Assembly: GCF_035987325.1 (NCBI RefSeq)
Contig: NZ_CP108488.1
Location: 9,300,001-9,364,000 of the forward strand
Direction: 5' to 3'
DNA length: 64,000 nucleotides
Source of the DNA: Streptomyces sp. NBC_01244
GTDB taxonomy: Bacteria; Actinomycetota; Actinomycetes; Streptomycetales; Streptomycetaceae
The notes under the pieces are model-generated. The model was not told where the DNA came from. It worked only from the letters and a program-made list of their open reading frames with translations, and did no database searches. Below, in pieces: positions 1-9,410 of this stretch. Within the stretch, counting starts at the first letter, position 1, and every line of letters begins with the position of its first letter. The position numbers and the translations under genes are program-made.

Positions 1-2
1 GC

Positions 3-296
3 GACCTCCACTTACCGGCCGGCCTCCGGGACCGCTGCACGCTCCTGGTCGGCCGGGGCGCCCTGAACCGCCGCATCGAACTGGCCGACCTGAACATCGC
101 CGACATCGAGGTCGAGGACGGCGGGGTCGACCTGTGGATCGCGGACGCCGGCGCCGACCCGACGCACCAGGGCCGCTGGAAACCGGGCTCGGCCACGGTA
201 AAGCGCGAGTACCTCGACCGCGCCCAATCTCGCGCCCAAAACCCCCGGCGTCAGGTCCGGGCCAACCGCCGCAGTGCCGAACCGCACGCGCAGTGA
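3..296 (+). CDS. hypothetical protein, C-terminal fragment cut by the window edge
   Basis: An open frame runs from the left edge to TGA at 294-296 with no start codon in the window. It encodes about 97 residues. The first 60 have balanced composition (LVGRGALNRRIELADLNIAD followed by an acidic stretch and DLWIADAG), and the tail is basic and Arg/Gln-rich. GC-rich third positions fit real Streptomyces coding, and the frame ends just before a strong hairpin. No family is recognised. It converges with the immunity gene at 385-900. Confidence 0.5.
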   Translation, partial: DLHLPAGLRDRCTLLVGRGALNRRIELADLNIADIEVEDGGVDLWIADAGADPTHQGRWKPGSATVKREYLDRAQSRAQNPRRQVRANRRSAEPHAQ

Positions 297-330
297 GCGG
301 TGTCCGGTTCGCCTGGGGCCGGCCCAAACG

Positions 331-376
331 CAACGTTGGCCTGCATGACCGATCAAGGTCACACAGGCCAACGTTG
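331..376. terminator. long hairpin between convergent genes
   Basis: Outer arms caacgttggcctg (331-343) and caggccaacgttg (364-376) are perfectly complementary. An inner tgacc/ggtca stem (346-350, 357-361) extends the structure across a small CA/CA internal loop, giving 18 paired bases. It lies between the stop of the left-edge gene (296) and the stop of the immunity gene (385), as expected for a terminator serving both strands. Confidence 0.75.
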
Positions 377-384
377 GGGGGTAG

Positions 385-900
385 CTATCCGCCACTAACT
401 GATGTGGAGGATTGCAGAATTGTGCATTCTGAATCCCACCACGGTAGCCCATGCCGAACCTGATCGAGATCATGGTCCGGGTAGCTCGGTTGCGCCGCAG
501 GGGTGCCGTTGGTATTTAGAAGGTAGAAATCTGCCCGCTCTCCTCCTACAGAAAGACTGCTGGCCGGAAAGAAGTCCAGATCCATCCGCCATCCGCGATC
601 CACCTCGGTGGGCTGACCGGACATGACCGTGAACGCCATCAATTTCAGCGCCTGCGCGGCACCACTCCACTGAAACGATTGCAGGCCGCGAATGACGAGC
701 AGGGCAGAATTCCCCGTGCGATAGTGCAGTGCAGTGCGCATGTCGATCAGTAGCGCAGCCCGATTCGCAGTCGGGCACACCCTGCAATCGAGGAGCTGCG
801 CATCCAGCAGGGCGTCGGGCTCCTTCAGTGGATCCCAGTCAATGCGCTCTGGAGCCTGCTGGTAATCCTGCGACGTGAAGAGATTTTCGATGAGAGTCAT
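385..900 (-). CDS. predicted immunity protein for the adjacent polymorphic toxin
   Basis: A 171-residue protein with no signal peptide, so probably cytosolic. Its start overlaps the toxin stop by four bases (ATGA at 897-900), the coupling typical of toxin-immunity pairs. It has a mixed alpha/beta composition with a hydrophobic middle (SALLVIRGLQSF, ALKLMAFTVM) and Trp-rich acidic segments near the C-terminus. I do not recognise the immunity family. The assignment rests on position directly 3' of the variable toxin tail and on the overlap. The gene is visibly less GC-rich than its neighbours, as is the toxin tail, which suggests the two were acquired together. The likely role is to neutralise the toxin tail encoded at 897-1208. 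Confidence 0.7.
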   Translation of the reverse strand: MTLIENLFTSQDYQQAPERIDWDPLKEPDALLDAQLLDCRVCPTANRAALLIDMRTALHYRTGNSALLVIRGLQSFQWSGAAQALKLMAFTVMSGQPTEVDRGWRMDLDFFPASSLSVGGERADFYLLNTNGTPAAQPSYPDHDLDQVRHGLPWWDSECTILQSSTSVSGG

Positions 901-3900
901 TTGATCTCGATATGCCAGTAGTCGTGGGCCTTGTCCGTAATCATTGTTCCGTCTATGGGGTTGATGACCTGACCGCTCTCATTCCAGTAACTCACATACC
1001 CCTTGGGGTACTGATGCGGCCCGGAAAGCACCGGATCCCCTACGCGCACATACTTCACCTTTTTGTTTAGTCCGTTAGCCGCGGTCTCTGCCGGCTTTAT
1101 CTCGTACACCCAGCCCTTCTTGTTGTTGGTTGTGGAAACCGCCTTGCGGCCTTGCGGGAGCCAAAATGATTTCCCATCTGCGGCTGTGACGGAACCGATG
1201 AGACACGTGCTGTTGTGGACGAGGACGGGCGTCGCGTCGGCGACTACATAGTACGTGTGCAGATCGTTGACCGTCAGGTTGTACGTACGTGCATGCGTGG
1301 TGAACTGGTGGTTGGCCTGAACCGTCACCGTGGTCTCGTCCGCAGCTCTGAGTGTCATTCCAGAGCGAAGATCATCTGCTTCGACCCATTGCTTCTGGGA
1401 GGGCGACCAGAAGGGGTGCTCGTATGTGGCCGTCAGGTCTTCCGTACCCTTCGCCGTGACGAGGGTGAGTTCGTTGAATAGCTTGTCGTTCTCTGTGACG
1501 ATCAGATTGGTGACCGCTCGTGCACCCGACTTCCCGGTGGCGGGGTCAGTTGCCATTACCTGATCGTCGATCTGGACAGACTCGATGTTCTTGGTCGAGT
1601 TGTCCGCCATGAGCACCTTGGTGCCGGCGGGGAAGCACTGGACGCAGTCCTGGATTAGCTTCGCGGTCCGCGAGGCATCTCGTGCAGCCTCGACTCCTTC
1701 GGCACCCAGCTTGAGGAGCTTGACTCCCTTGCCGACAGGGATGACCCCTGCTGCCGCCCAGAGGCAGTCGCTGAGGGTGGGTTCTGTGACGCATCGCTTG
1801 ATGTCGCCGACAGCGAACTCCACGATGATTTCCGCCATGACCGGGTCGGCCTTGGGGAAGACGAGCTCTACATCACCGTAGGCGCAGATGGGGAGGCTGT
1901 CCCGGTTCATCGGAACATTGCATTTGGGCTTGCTTTCCCGCTGCTTCTTGCGCTTCTCCGCGGCCTTGCGCTCTTCCTCGGCCTGCTCGGCCTCGCGCTT
2001 CGTGAGCACGTCCTTCCAGGCTGCCTTGGCGTCTACATCAGCGGCGGCAGCGCTCTTGCCGGCTGCCAGCGCATCGCCCTTTGCCCGGTCGGCCGCTTCC
2101 TTTGCTTCGTACGCCGAGCCGCGCGCGTACTCGGCAGAGAACTCCGCCTGTGCGGCGGACTCTTCGGCGTTGGCAGCGTCTTGGTTGGCCCGGTTGGCCG
2201 CACTGCGTGCTGTGGCGGCGGACTTGGCTGCTTGGGTTGCGCTCACCTCGGCGCGGTCGGCCGCCTTGCCCGCGTCGGCGGCATATCCCTTGGCCAGGTC
2301 GGCGCTCTTGCCCGCCTCAATTTTTGCTGCGTTGGCCGCATCTGAGGCGTTGTTGGCTTCGTGTGCCGCCTTGGCTGCGATCCAGCGATTCTCCTGCGCC
2401 TTGGCCGCGATGCCTTCGCCTTCGGCAATGAGGCGTTCGACCTGGGCGATGTGGGTGTACGCGAGCTGGTCCTTACGGGCGGCCATGTACTGGCCGGCAT
2501 CAACGAAGGAGTGGAGGTCGTTGACGGGTGCGTTCAGTGCGATCTTGGCGGCAGCCTTGACCTCAGGCCCTCCGTCGTTGAACAGCTTGGTAGAGGTGGC
2601 ACGCTCGTCGATATTGCGCGCGCCGTACTGGCCGTTCTTGAGGAAGGCGATCAGGGCCTTGGTGCTGCCGTCCTCGAGCGCCGTCTTGGCCGCTTCCTTC
2701 ACACTGGTACTGCCCTCGTTGGAGAGCTTGGTTATTTCAACTCGGAGGTCGGTCTTGGCTGCCTCGTGCTGACCGGTGGTGTAGAAGTCACGGATCTGCT
2801 GATCGGTGCCCTTGAGTGCTTCGGTTGCCGCAGTACGGACTGCCGCATAGAGGCCGGCAGTGGAAAGGTTGACGACCTGCTGGCGGATCTCGTCCGAGAC
2901 GGCCTTCCCCCACCCGGTGCGGACATATTCCAGGACCTCAGCGTCAGTGCCGGACAGAGCCTGGGCTGCGGCGTCCTGGCGCCAGGAGCCGAAGTACTCC
3001 AGTGCCCGCAGGGCAACCGCTCGGCCCTTCTTGGCAATGGCTGCCTGGTCGGCGCCGGGCTTGGCGAGCTCAGCCGCCAGGGCCTTCGCGTCGGCCTCTA
3101 TCGCTTGGCCCTCCACCACGGACTTGGCGGCGTCAACGGTGAATTCGTTGGCGAAGGTCTTCTGCGTCTTGGCGCGCTCGATGGCCGCATTGGTCCGGGT
3201 GGCGAGGTCTTCGGCCTCGGTCTCCCGTGCGATGCCGAACGTCTTCTTGGCCGTGGCCACCGCCTTGGTGGCCGTCACTGCCGCTACTTCGGCGGCCTTG
3301 GCCTGCTTGGTGGCCTCGGCTGCCTGGTTGGCGGCTTCGCCGGCGTGCTCGGCTGCCGCCTCGGCGGCCGTGGCAGCGTTCTCGGCGTGCGTGGCCGCCG
3401 AGTTGGCTGCATCACGTGCCTCGTTGGCCGCGGCGGCCGACCTGCGGGCCAGGGCCTCGGCAGCGTTGGCGGCGCGGTTTGCCTCGTTGGCGTGCCGACG
3501 GGTCTCTGCCGCAGCGGCGCGGGCCTCGGACGCCGATCCACCGGCTGCTTCCGCGTACCCTGCCGCCTCGTCCGCGGCATCGGCGGCGGTATTGGCATTG
3601 CCGGTCGCGGCGCGGGAGGCGGCGGCGGCATCGGCTGCAGCCAAGGATGCCTTGCCGGCTTCCTCCGCGGCCTTGGCCGAACGCTTGGCCAGCTCGCCGG
3701 CCTTACGCGCCTCGGCCGCACGGTCCCGGGCTTCCTGCGCCTTGTCCTTGTCCTTGCCCGCAGCGATCGCGGCGTTTGAGGCACGCGTGGCGGCATCAGC
3801 CGCAGACGCGGCCGCGTTCGCGGTCTGTGCGGCCGCCAATGCGGCCCTGCGCGCGGACCGGTTGGCGGCATTGGCCGCGCCGATCGCGGTCTGCGCAGCC

Positions 3901-4856
3901 TCAGCAGCGCCGCGGGCCGCGTCAGCAGCCTGCTTTGCCTTCTCGGATGCCCTTCGTGCGTCGCCCTGGGCAGCCTTGGCCTCGCTAGCCGACAGCTTGG
4001 CGGCCTCCTGCGCCAGGAAGGCGGCGTAGACGGCCTTTCCCGAGGCGTCCTCTGCGGCCTTCCTGGCGTCCTCAGCCTGCTTGCCGGCCTTCTCCGCCTG
4101 CTCGGTGAGCTGCGCGATCGTTGCGTGTTCCTGGTCACGGTTGCGGGCGACGAACTGCCCGACCTCGAGGAACTCGACGATGTCGTTCGCGGTGCCCCTC
4201 AGCGCCAGCTTGGCTGCCGCCTTCACATTGGTGCCGCCGGAGTTGTAGAGCTTGGTTGTCTCGACCCGGTCGTCGGTCTCCCGCTTCTTGTACTGATCGA
4301 CCTCAAGGAAATTCTTGACGTCTGCCGGGGTGCCCTTCAGTGCGGCCTTGCCGGCCTCCTGCACTCCGAGGCCGCCGAGGTTGACCACCCGGGTCGCCTC
4401 TACGCGCATGTCCTGCTCGCTCGGAGCTTTCCAGCCCGTTTCCAGGAACGCCTCTACGTCCTGGGGGGTGCCGGCGGCCGCCTTCTTGGCCGCCTCCCGA
4501 ACCGCCAGACCGCCCGCGTTCACCACCCGACCAAGATCCACCCGGTCATCGATGCGCTGGATGGACGGTACGTCGGTGAGGAACTTGCGGATGTCCTCAT
4601 CCGAACCGAGAAGCGCCTGCTTCGCAGCCTCCTTGACGCCCGTGCCACCATCCAGCCACATCCCCACGGCGAGGCCGCGATTCGCCGTCGGTACGGCCTC
4701 TTCCGCGGTCGCCGCCGAGGATGACAGCAGGCCGGCCGTGAGCGTGGCGGACAACACAGTTGCACACGCGGCACGCAGGCCGAGCCCGCCCGGCGGGCGG
4801 GTTCGTCGAGCTCCGGATATTCGCCCAAATCGTATCAAGCGCGATGTTTGTTTCAC
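897..4856 (-). CDS. secreted polymorphic toxin: ALF repeats, coiled coils, HINT domain, variable toxin tail
   Basis: A 1319-residue protein starting at GTG 4856 behind gaagga. Residues 1-52 form a long basic then hydrophobic export signal. ALF-type repeats lie at about 73-236 and 610-800 (pattern AAKxALxGTxxDVxxFLE). Between and after them are very Ala-rich heptad-like coiled coils (about 240-600 and 800-990). A HINT domain spans about 1074-1216, opening with CFPAGTKVLM and closing with PVLVHNS, followed by a 103-residue tail (1217-1319). In this family the HINT domain is thought to self-cleave and release the C-terminal toxin. The tail has no recognised catalytic motif; it contains KKGWVYEIK and ends in HDYWHIEIK. 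The tail-coding DNA is less GC-rich than the body, consistent with module exchange. The downstream gene is the presumed immunity partner. Confidence 0.85.
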   Translation of the reverse strand: MKQTSRLIRFGRISGARRTRPPGGLGLRAACATVLSATLTAGLLSSSAATAEEAVPTANRGLAVGMWLDGGTGVKEAAKQALLGSDEDIRKFLTDVPSIQRIDDRVDLGRVVNAGGLAVREAAKKAAAGTPQDVEAFLETGWKAPSEQDMRVEATRVVNLGGLGVQEAGKAALKGTPADVKNFLEVDQYKKRETDDRVETTKLYNSGGTNVKAAAKLALRGTANDIVEFLEVGQFVARNRDQEHATIAQLTEQAEKAGKQAEDARKAAEDASGKAVYAAFLAQEAAKLSASEAKAAQGDARRASEKAKQAADAARGAAEAAQTAIGAANAANRSARRAALAAAQTANAAASAADAATRASNAAIAAGKDKDKAQEARDRAAEARKAGELAKRSAKAAEEAGKASLAAADAAAASRAATGNANTAADAADEAAGYAEAAGGSASEARAAAAETRRHANEANRAANAAEALARRSAAAANEARDAANSAATHAENAATAAEAAAEHAGEAANQAAEATKQAKAAEVAAVTATKAVATAKKTFGIARETEAEDLATRTNAAIERAKTQKTFANEFTVDAAKSVVEGQAIEADAKALAAELAKPGADQAAIAKKGRAVALRALEYFGSWRQDAAAQALSGTDAEVLEYVRTGWGKAVSDEIRQQVVNLSTAGLYAAVRTAATEALKGTDQQIRDFYTTGQHEAAKTDLRVEITKLSNEGSTSVKEAAKTALEDGSTKALIAFLKNGQYGARNIDERATSTKLFNDGGPEVKAAAKIALNAPVNDLHSFVDAGQYMAARKDQLAYTHIAQVERLIAEGEGIAAKAQENRWIAAKAAHEANNASDAANAAKIEAGKSADLAKGYAADAGKAADRAEVSATQAAKSAATARSAANRANQDAANAEESAAQAEFSAEYARGSAYEAKEAADRAKGDALAAGKSAAAADVDAKAAWKDVLTKREAEQAEEERKAAEKRKKQRESKPKCNVPMNRDSLPICAYGDVELVFPKADPVMAEIIVEFAVGDIKRCVTEPTLSDCLWAAAGVIPVGKGVKLLKLGAEGVEAARDASRTAKLIQDCVQCFPAGTKVLMADNSTKNIESVQIDDQVMATDPATGKSGARAVTNLIVTENDKLFNELTLVTAKGTEDLTATYEHPFWSPSQKQWVEADDLRSGMTLRAADETTVTVQANHQFTTHARTYNLTVNDLHTYYVVADATPVLVHNSTCLIGSVTAADGKSFWLPQGRKAVSTTNNKKGWVYEIKPAETAANGLNKKVKYVRVGDPVLSGPHQYPKGYVSYWNESGQVINPIDGTMITDKAHDYWHIEIK

Positions 4857-5131
4857 CTGACGGTCCTTCTTGAATCAAGGGCCAATTCCCAGAGAGCAAC
4901 CGCTGGGAACATTGACGCACATGTCCGTTTTTTGGGGTTTTGAGGGAAAGTGGAGGGTGGCGAACTTCTAGAGCAGTGCGCCAGCCTGACGCCCCCTGAG
5001 GTCGCCTGAGCCCGGGTCGACTGCGGCCAGGGATGACGTTCCGGATGGATCTTACATGTGATTTACTTCAGCGAATCGGAGCGGCTAGTTCCGTTATGGC
5101 TGCCGCTTCACACACCCCCCTGAGAGGAATC

Positions 5132-5638
5132 ATGGCGATGCTCCCTGCCCGAAAGATGCTGATTGGTGGCCTTACGGCCGCGATCGTGGCGGGCCTCGGC
5201 GCCACCGCGCTGGCTGCCCAAGCCACCCCGGCTGCTCCGCTTGCCGATGAGATGCCCGTTGCGATCGAAGATTTGAACTACCCCGGCGCGGCCCAGATCC
5301 TGCAGGACCGCGGGATCACCCTGAAGCGTGGCGACGGGCACGTCTTCCTCACCCAGATCACTGACCAGAGTGAGTGCTCGGCCAACTCGGCGAACATTTT
5401 CGTCGAATCCAGGAAGGGCAACTTCTGCTTCGCGACCAACGCCAAGACCGGCTACCTGACCCTTGAGCTGCCTGACACCTTCAGCCTCTGGACCGGGGCC
5501 CAGCCGGTGAAGGCCACGCTCACCGCCGAAGGGAAGAAGACCGTGGTCAACGCACCCGCCAATGACCTCACGCCCGTCGGGGAAACCGGCGACACGGGCC
5601 TGCGTTCCGTTCTGGTCGAACTCCGCGTCACTGGCTGA
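5132..5638 (+). CDS. small secreted protein of unknown function
   Basis: I chose ATG 5132 because gagagg precedes it by a normal distance and the product then opens with a typical signal peptide (MAMLPARKMLIGGLTAAIVA through ALAAQATPA). The in-frame start at 5033 would add 33 residues unlike an export signal. The 168-residue product has a mature region of about 135 residues with only two cysteines (SECSANSAN and NFCFATNAK), which could form one disulfide outside the cell. No catalytic motif is visible. It sits downstream of, and divergent from, the polymorphic toxin, with a 275-base gap that should hold both promoters. Confidence 0.8.
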   Translation: MAMLPARKMLIGGLTAAIVAGLGATALAAQATPAAPLADEMPVAIEDLNYPGAAQILQDRGITLKRGDGHVFLTQITDQSECSANSANIFVESRKGNFCFATNAKTGYLTLELPDTFSLWTGAQPVKATLTAEGKKTVVNAPANDLTPVGETGDTGLRSVLVELRVTG

Positions 5639-5643
5639 CGCAC

Positions 5644-5696
5644 TGAGCTGTTCTGACGGAACGCCAGGCGCAACGCCCCATTCCGTGAACGGCTCA
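5644..5696 (+). terminator. imperfect inverted repeat after the secreted protein
   Basis: Arms tgagctgttctgacggaa (5644-5661) and ttccgtgaacggctca (5681-5696) pair with one mismatch and a two-base bulge, just after the stop at 5638. A second small hairpin, gggcccaatgggccc, follows at about 5697-5711. The rest of the gap up to 5908 shows no gene. Confidence 0.5.
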
Positions 5697-5908
5697 GGGC
5701 CCAATGGGCCCACGCTATGCCGCGCGCCGGTCGATGGGTATCCGTCCCGTGTGCGCAACACCGTTTCGTGGGCCGCGGCGCGGTGCCCACGGCGTCCTCC
5801 TCGGGCACCGTCAACACCCGCTCCGGGCTGAAGGTCCGTTGCTTCGGCGTCAGGGCCAAAGCCGGATAGGCCGCTCGCATCCACTCGTAAAGAGATGTTA
5901 GGAAGACC

Positions 5909-7549
5909 ATGTCCCACATACGTCCGCGCACCAGGTGGATGGCCGCGGCTCTGAGCATCGCCGGCGCCGCCGCGCTCGTGCCCGCCGGCGCGGCCCTGGC
6001 TGCTGTCGGAACCCCGGCCGCGGCTGGGCAGTACACCTCCACCGTGCAGCTCAACATCGGTGACGAGGCCAACGGCCGTGCCTGCTCCGCCGTCCTCGTG
6101 GACGCGAGCTGGGTCCTGACCGCGACGAGCTGTTTCGCGAAGACCCCCGGCGCGACGGTCGTGGCGGGAAAGCCGGCGCTGAAGACCACGGCCAGGATCG
6201 GCACGACCACGCTCGATGTGGTCAGCATCGTGCCGCGCGGTGACCGCGATGTGGTCCTCGCAAAGCTGTCCAAGCCGGTCACCGGCACCGTCCCCGTCAA
6301 GCTCGCTGCCGCGCAGCCGGCTGCGAACGCGGCGGTGACGGCGGCGGGGTTCGGCCGTACGAAGACCGCCTGGGTGCAGAGCAAGGTCCACACCGCCGCG
6401 TTCGGCGTCACCTCTTCTGACGCCACGACCCTGGCTCTCACCGGCAAGGGCACCGACTCCATCTGCCAGGGCGACGCCGGCGGCCCCCTGGTCAACAGCA
6501 AGGGCGAACTGACCGGGATCAACAACCGTTCCTGGCAGGGCGGCTGCCTGGGCACCCCGGCCACGGAAACCCGTACCGGCGCCATCGCGGCACGCACGGA
6601 CGGCCTCCAGAACTGGATGCAGCAGGAGATCCTGGCCCAGACTCCTGGCTGGAAGACCGGAGCCGTCGTCCAGACCGGTGTCAGCGTCTACCAGGGCATC
6701 CGCCTGTCCGACGGGTCTTGGACCACCTTCACCGACATCCAGTCCACCACGGCCGGCAGCATCGGGGGGATCAAGAACTGGGCCGTGACCGCTTCCGGAG
6801 TCGGCAGCGACACGCACGTGATCGCGGTCGGTGGCGACGGCCACCTGCAGCACACCGTCCGCTCCATCGACGGCACTTGGACGAAGTTCGGTGACATCAA
6901 CGAGGTCGCCGGAACGCTGGCCAACGTCACCAAGGTGTCCACCGTCTCCATCGGCAACGACCTCCACGTCCTCGCCGTCTCAGACGGGAAGGTCTTCCAC
7001 ACCATCCGCAACGCCACCGGTAACTGGACGAAGTTCGGTGACATCTCCGCGGTCGCCGGCGCGATCGGCACTGTGTCCGACATCGCCACGGCCAGCGTTG
7101 CAGGCCAGCTTCAGGTCATGGCCGTGAGCTCCGGCAAGGCCAAGCACACCATCCGTGACGCCGCCGGGCAGTGGACCGTCTGGGGAGACGTCGCACAGGC
7201 CGCCGGAGCAACCGGCCCCATCAGCTCCGTCAGCATGGCGGGCGTCGGCAACGACACCCACATCGTGATCGCCACCGACAGTGGTGCCAAGCAGCACCAC
7301 ACGATGCGGAAGAGCACCGGCTCCTGGGACCCCTTCACCGAGCTGGTCGGCGTACTCGGCCAGATCACCACGAGGTCCGTCAGCGTGACCCACGTCGACG
7401 GTGAGCTGCAGGTTGCCGTCGTCACCACTGGCAACCAGATCCTGCACACCATCCGCCACGCCGACCGCACCTGGGCCCCCACCACGCCGGTAACCCACAC
7501 CGGCATCAAGGGCAATCCCGGCAACATCACCATCACCGGCACCCTCTGA
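5909..7549 (+). CDS. secreted trypsin-fold pseudo-protease with C-terminal propeller-like repeats (copy 1)
   Basis: A 546-residue protein beginning with a signal peptide (cleavage near ALAAVGTPA, residues 29-37), a chymotrypsin-like S1 domain (about 40-240) and repeats (about 250-546). The usual catalytic motif LTAAHC reads LTATSC, so His57 is Ser74. The Asp is kept (D114 in RDVVLAKL). The GDSGGP motif reads GDAGGP, so Ser195 is Ala190. With His and Ser gone it should not hydrolyse peptides. The C-terminal part has about five repeats of 55-60 residues with elements such as HTIRxxxGxWTxFGDI, resembling lectin-like beta-propellers. The start region aggaagaccATGtccca is shared almost exactly with copies 2 and 3. 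It may be a secreted binding protein. Confidence 0.85.
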   Translation: MSHIRPRTRWMAAALSIAGAAALVPAGAALAAVGTPAAAGQYTSTVQLNIGDEANGRACSAVLVDASWVLTATSCFAKTPGATVVAGKPALKTTARIGTTTLDVVSIVPRGDRDVVLAKLSKPVTGTVPVKLAAAQPAANAAVTAAGFGRTKTAWVQSKVHTAAFGVTSSDATTLALTGKGTDSICQGDAGGPLVNSKGELTGINNRSWQGGCLGTPATETRTGAIAARTDGLQNWMQQEILAQTPGWKTGAVVQTGVSVYQGIRLSDGSWTTFTDIQSTTAGSIGGIKNWAVTASGVGSDTHVIAVGGDGHLQHTVRSIDGTWTKFGDINEVAGTLANVTKVSTVSIGNDLHVLAVSDGKVFHTIRNATGNWTKFGDISAVAGAIGTVSDIATASVAGQLQVMAVSSGKAKHTIRDAAGQWTVWGDVAQAAGATGPISSVSMAGVGNDTHIVIATDSGAKQHHTMRKSTGSWDPFTELVGVLGQITTRSVSVTHVDGELQVAVVTTGNQILHTIRHADRTWAPTTPVTHTGIKGNPGNITITGTL

Positions 7550-7563
7550 GATCACGCCGCGAC

Positions 7564-7597
7564 GGCCTCCCCGAACAGCTTTGCCGACGGGGAGGCC
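7564..7597 (+). terminator. hairpin after pseudo-protease copy 1
   Basis: Perfect nine-base arms ggcctcccc (7564-7572) and ggggaggcc (7589-7597) with a 16-base loop lie 14 bases after the stop of copy 1. This separates its transcript from copy 2. The rest of the 292-base gap holds no gene. Confidence 0.7.
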
Positions 7598-7841
7598 CCC
7601 GGCGTGAGGGTTCCGCGGGCCCGCCGAGCTCCACGCGCGGCAGGACTTGCGGGCCCGGCCGGGCCCGCCGTCGGCGCGCACGAACCCCGATGTCGCGCAC
7701 ACCGGACCAGGACGCTCACCGTGACGGCACCGCTGGCCCAGATCTCCGCCCCTCCTACCGCGGCTCGCACTCCGACCACAGGGCATGGCTCTTTCAGCTC
7801 CTGCGGCCCGCACCCTCTCGAAGAAAGACGTTAGGAAGACC

Positions 7842-9350
7842 ATGTCCCACACACGTTCGCGCACCAGGTGGACGGCCGCGGCTCTGACCATCGCCGGCAC
7901 CGCCGCGCTCATGCCCGCCGGCGCGGCCCTGGCAGCCGTCGGAACCCCGGCCGCCGCAGGGCAGTACACCTACACCGCCAAGCTCTACATCGGCGACGAG
8001 CCCAACAGCCGTGCCTGCTCCGCGGTCCTCGTCCACGCGAACTGGGTCCTGACCGCGACGAGCTGTTTCGCGAAGACCCCCGGCGCGGCGGTCGTGGCGG
8101 GAAAGCCGGCGCTGAAGACCACGGCCAGGATCGGCACGACCACGCTCGATGTGGTCAATCTCGAGCCGCGCAGTGACCGTGATGTAGTGCTCGCCAGGGT
8201 GTCCAAGCCGGTCACCGGCATCACTCCCATCAAGCTCGCTGCGGCGCAGCCAGCCGTGAACGCGGCGGTGACGGCGGCCGGATTCGGGCGTACAAAGACC
8301 GCCTGGGTGCATACCAAGATCCAGACCGCCGCGTTCGGTGTCGCTTCCGCGGATGCCACGACGCTGGCTCTCACGGCCAAGGGCACCGACGCCCTTTGCC
8401 AGGGCGACTCCGGCGGCCCGCTGGTGAACAGCAAGGGCGAGCTGGTCGGCATCAACACCCGGTCATGGCAGGGCGGCTGCCTGGGCACCCCCGCCACGGA
8501 GACCCGTACCGGCGCCATCGCCTCACGCGCGGACGGCCTCCAGGCCTGGATCAGCAAGACCTCTTTCCACGCGCCGGGCGACATGACCAATGACGGCATC
8601 GGTGACCTTGCGGCGGTCTGGGGCGACGGCAGTCTGTACATCTACCCCGGCGACAAGGCCAAGGGTCTGGCCGGCACCAGCATCGCGCAGCTCGGTGGCA
8701 CCACCTGGGGCTCCAAGCAGCTCACGGCCGGCGACTTCAACGGTGACGGCATCGCCGACCTCATGTCCGTCTGGACCGACGGCACCCTGCACCTGTACAA
8801 GGGTGACGGGAAGGGCAAGATCACCGACGGAGTCACCGTCGCCGAGGGCGGCAACACCTGGGCTCCGGTCAAGCAGTTCACGTCGGGCGACTTCACGGGC
8901 GACGGGATCGCCGACGTCATGGCCGTCTGGAACGACGGCACCCTGCACCTGTACAAGGGCAAGGGCGACGGCCAGCTCGAGTCCGAGGCCAAGGTGAACA
9001 CCGGCGGCAGCACCTGGGGCACCGTCAAGCTGCTGCCCGGCGGCGACTTCAACGGCGACGGCATCGCCGACCTCATGGCCGTCTGGAACGACGGCACCCT
9101 CCACTACTACCCCGGTGACGGCACCGGCCAGATCGGCGACCAGGTCCCGGTCCCGCTCGGCGGCACCACCTGGGGCACGGTCAGGCACATGACCGCCGGC
9201 GACTTCAACGCCGACGGCATCGCCGACCTGATGGCCGTGTGGACCGACGGCAGCCTCCACCTCTACAAGGGCGACGGCAAGGGCAGCATCACGGACGCCG
9301 TCACCATGTTCGGCGGAACCACCTGGAAGACCATGATCCACCTCACCTGA
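7842..9350 (+). CDS. secreted trypsin-fold protein lacking the catalytic His, with FG-GAP/VCBS-like repeats (copy 2)
   Basis: I placed the start at ATG 7842, not 7785, because the block aggaagaccATGtccca matches copies 1 and 3 and gives the same signal peptide. The product is 502 residues. The S1 domain is about 75-80 percent identical to copies 1 and 3 by eye. The triad reads Ser74 (His lost, LTATSC), Asp114 kept, Ser190 kept (CQGDSGGPL). It is the only copy with the nucleophile, but it still lacks the general base. From about residue 245 it carries five repeats of about 53 residues with Asp-rich calcium-loop-like motifs (GDFNGDGIADLM, then WxDGTLHLYKGDGKG), typical of FG-GAP/VCBS propellers. 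Probably a secreted binding module. Confidence 0.85.
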   Translation: MSHTRSRTRWTAAALTIAGTAALMPAGAALAAVGTPAAAGQYTYTAKLYIGDEPNSRACSAVLVHANWVLTATSCFAKTPGAAVVAGKPALKTTARIGTTTLDVVNLEPRSDRDVVLARVSKPVTGITPIKLAAAQPAVNAAVTAAGFGRTKTAWVHTKIQTAAFGVASADATTLALTAKGTDALCQGDSGGPLVNSKGELVGINTRSWQGGCLGTPATETRTGAIASRADGLQAWISKTSFHAPGDMTNDGIGDLAAVWGDGSLYIYPGDKAKGLAGTSIAQLGGTTWGSKQLTAGDFNGDGIADLMSVWTDGTLHLYKGDGKGKITDGVTVAEGGNTWAPVKQFTSGDFTGDGIADVMAVWNDGTLHLYKGKGDGQLESEAKVNTGGSTWGTVKLLPGGDFNGDGIADLMAVWNDGTLHYYPGDGTGQIGDQVPVPLGGTTWGTVRHMTAGDFNADGIADLMAVWTDGSLHLYKGDGKGSITDAVTMFGGTTWKTMIHLT

Positions 9351-9374
9351 CCCACATCGCAGTAGAGGCATTCC

Positions 9375-9410
9375 GCTGCCGGGCCCGGGACAGTGCCCGG
9401 GCCCGGCAGC
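9375..9410 (+). terminator. strong hairpin after pseudo-protease copy 2
   Basis: Perfect 15-base arms gctgccgggcccggg (9375-9389) and cccgggcccggcagc (9396-9410) enclose a six-base loop, 24 bases after the stop of copy 2. Confidence 0.85.

Noticed and set aside
12..473. Long minus-strand open frame across the left edge
   Set aside because: It is antisense to a frame with better codon pattern, runs through the terminator hairpin and overlaps the immunity gene end. Composition is typical of a GC-rich shadow.
1208..1637. HINT domain read as a complete intein
   Set aside because: There is no C-extein continuing a host protein; the domain is followed by a 103-residue variable toxin tail, the usual polymorphic toxin layout.
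1888..4029. Several long plus-strand open frames opposite the toxin gene
   Set aside because: They are low-complexity mirrors (poly Ala/Ser/Arg) of the Ala-rich toxin coils and have no starts or domains.
5700..5900. A fourth copy of the trypsin-fold gene upstream of copy 1
   Set aside because: The bases between 5697 and 5908 do not encode LTATSC or GDxGGP motifs in any frame.
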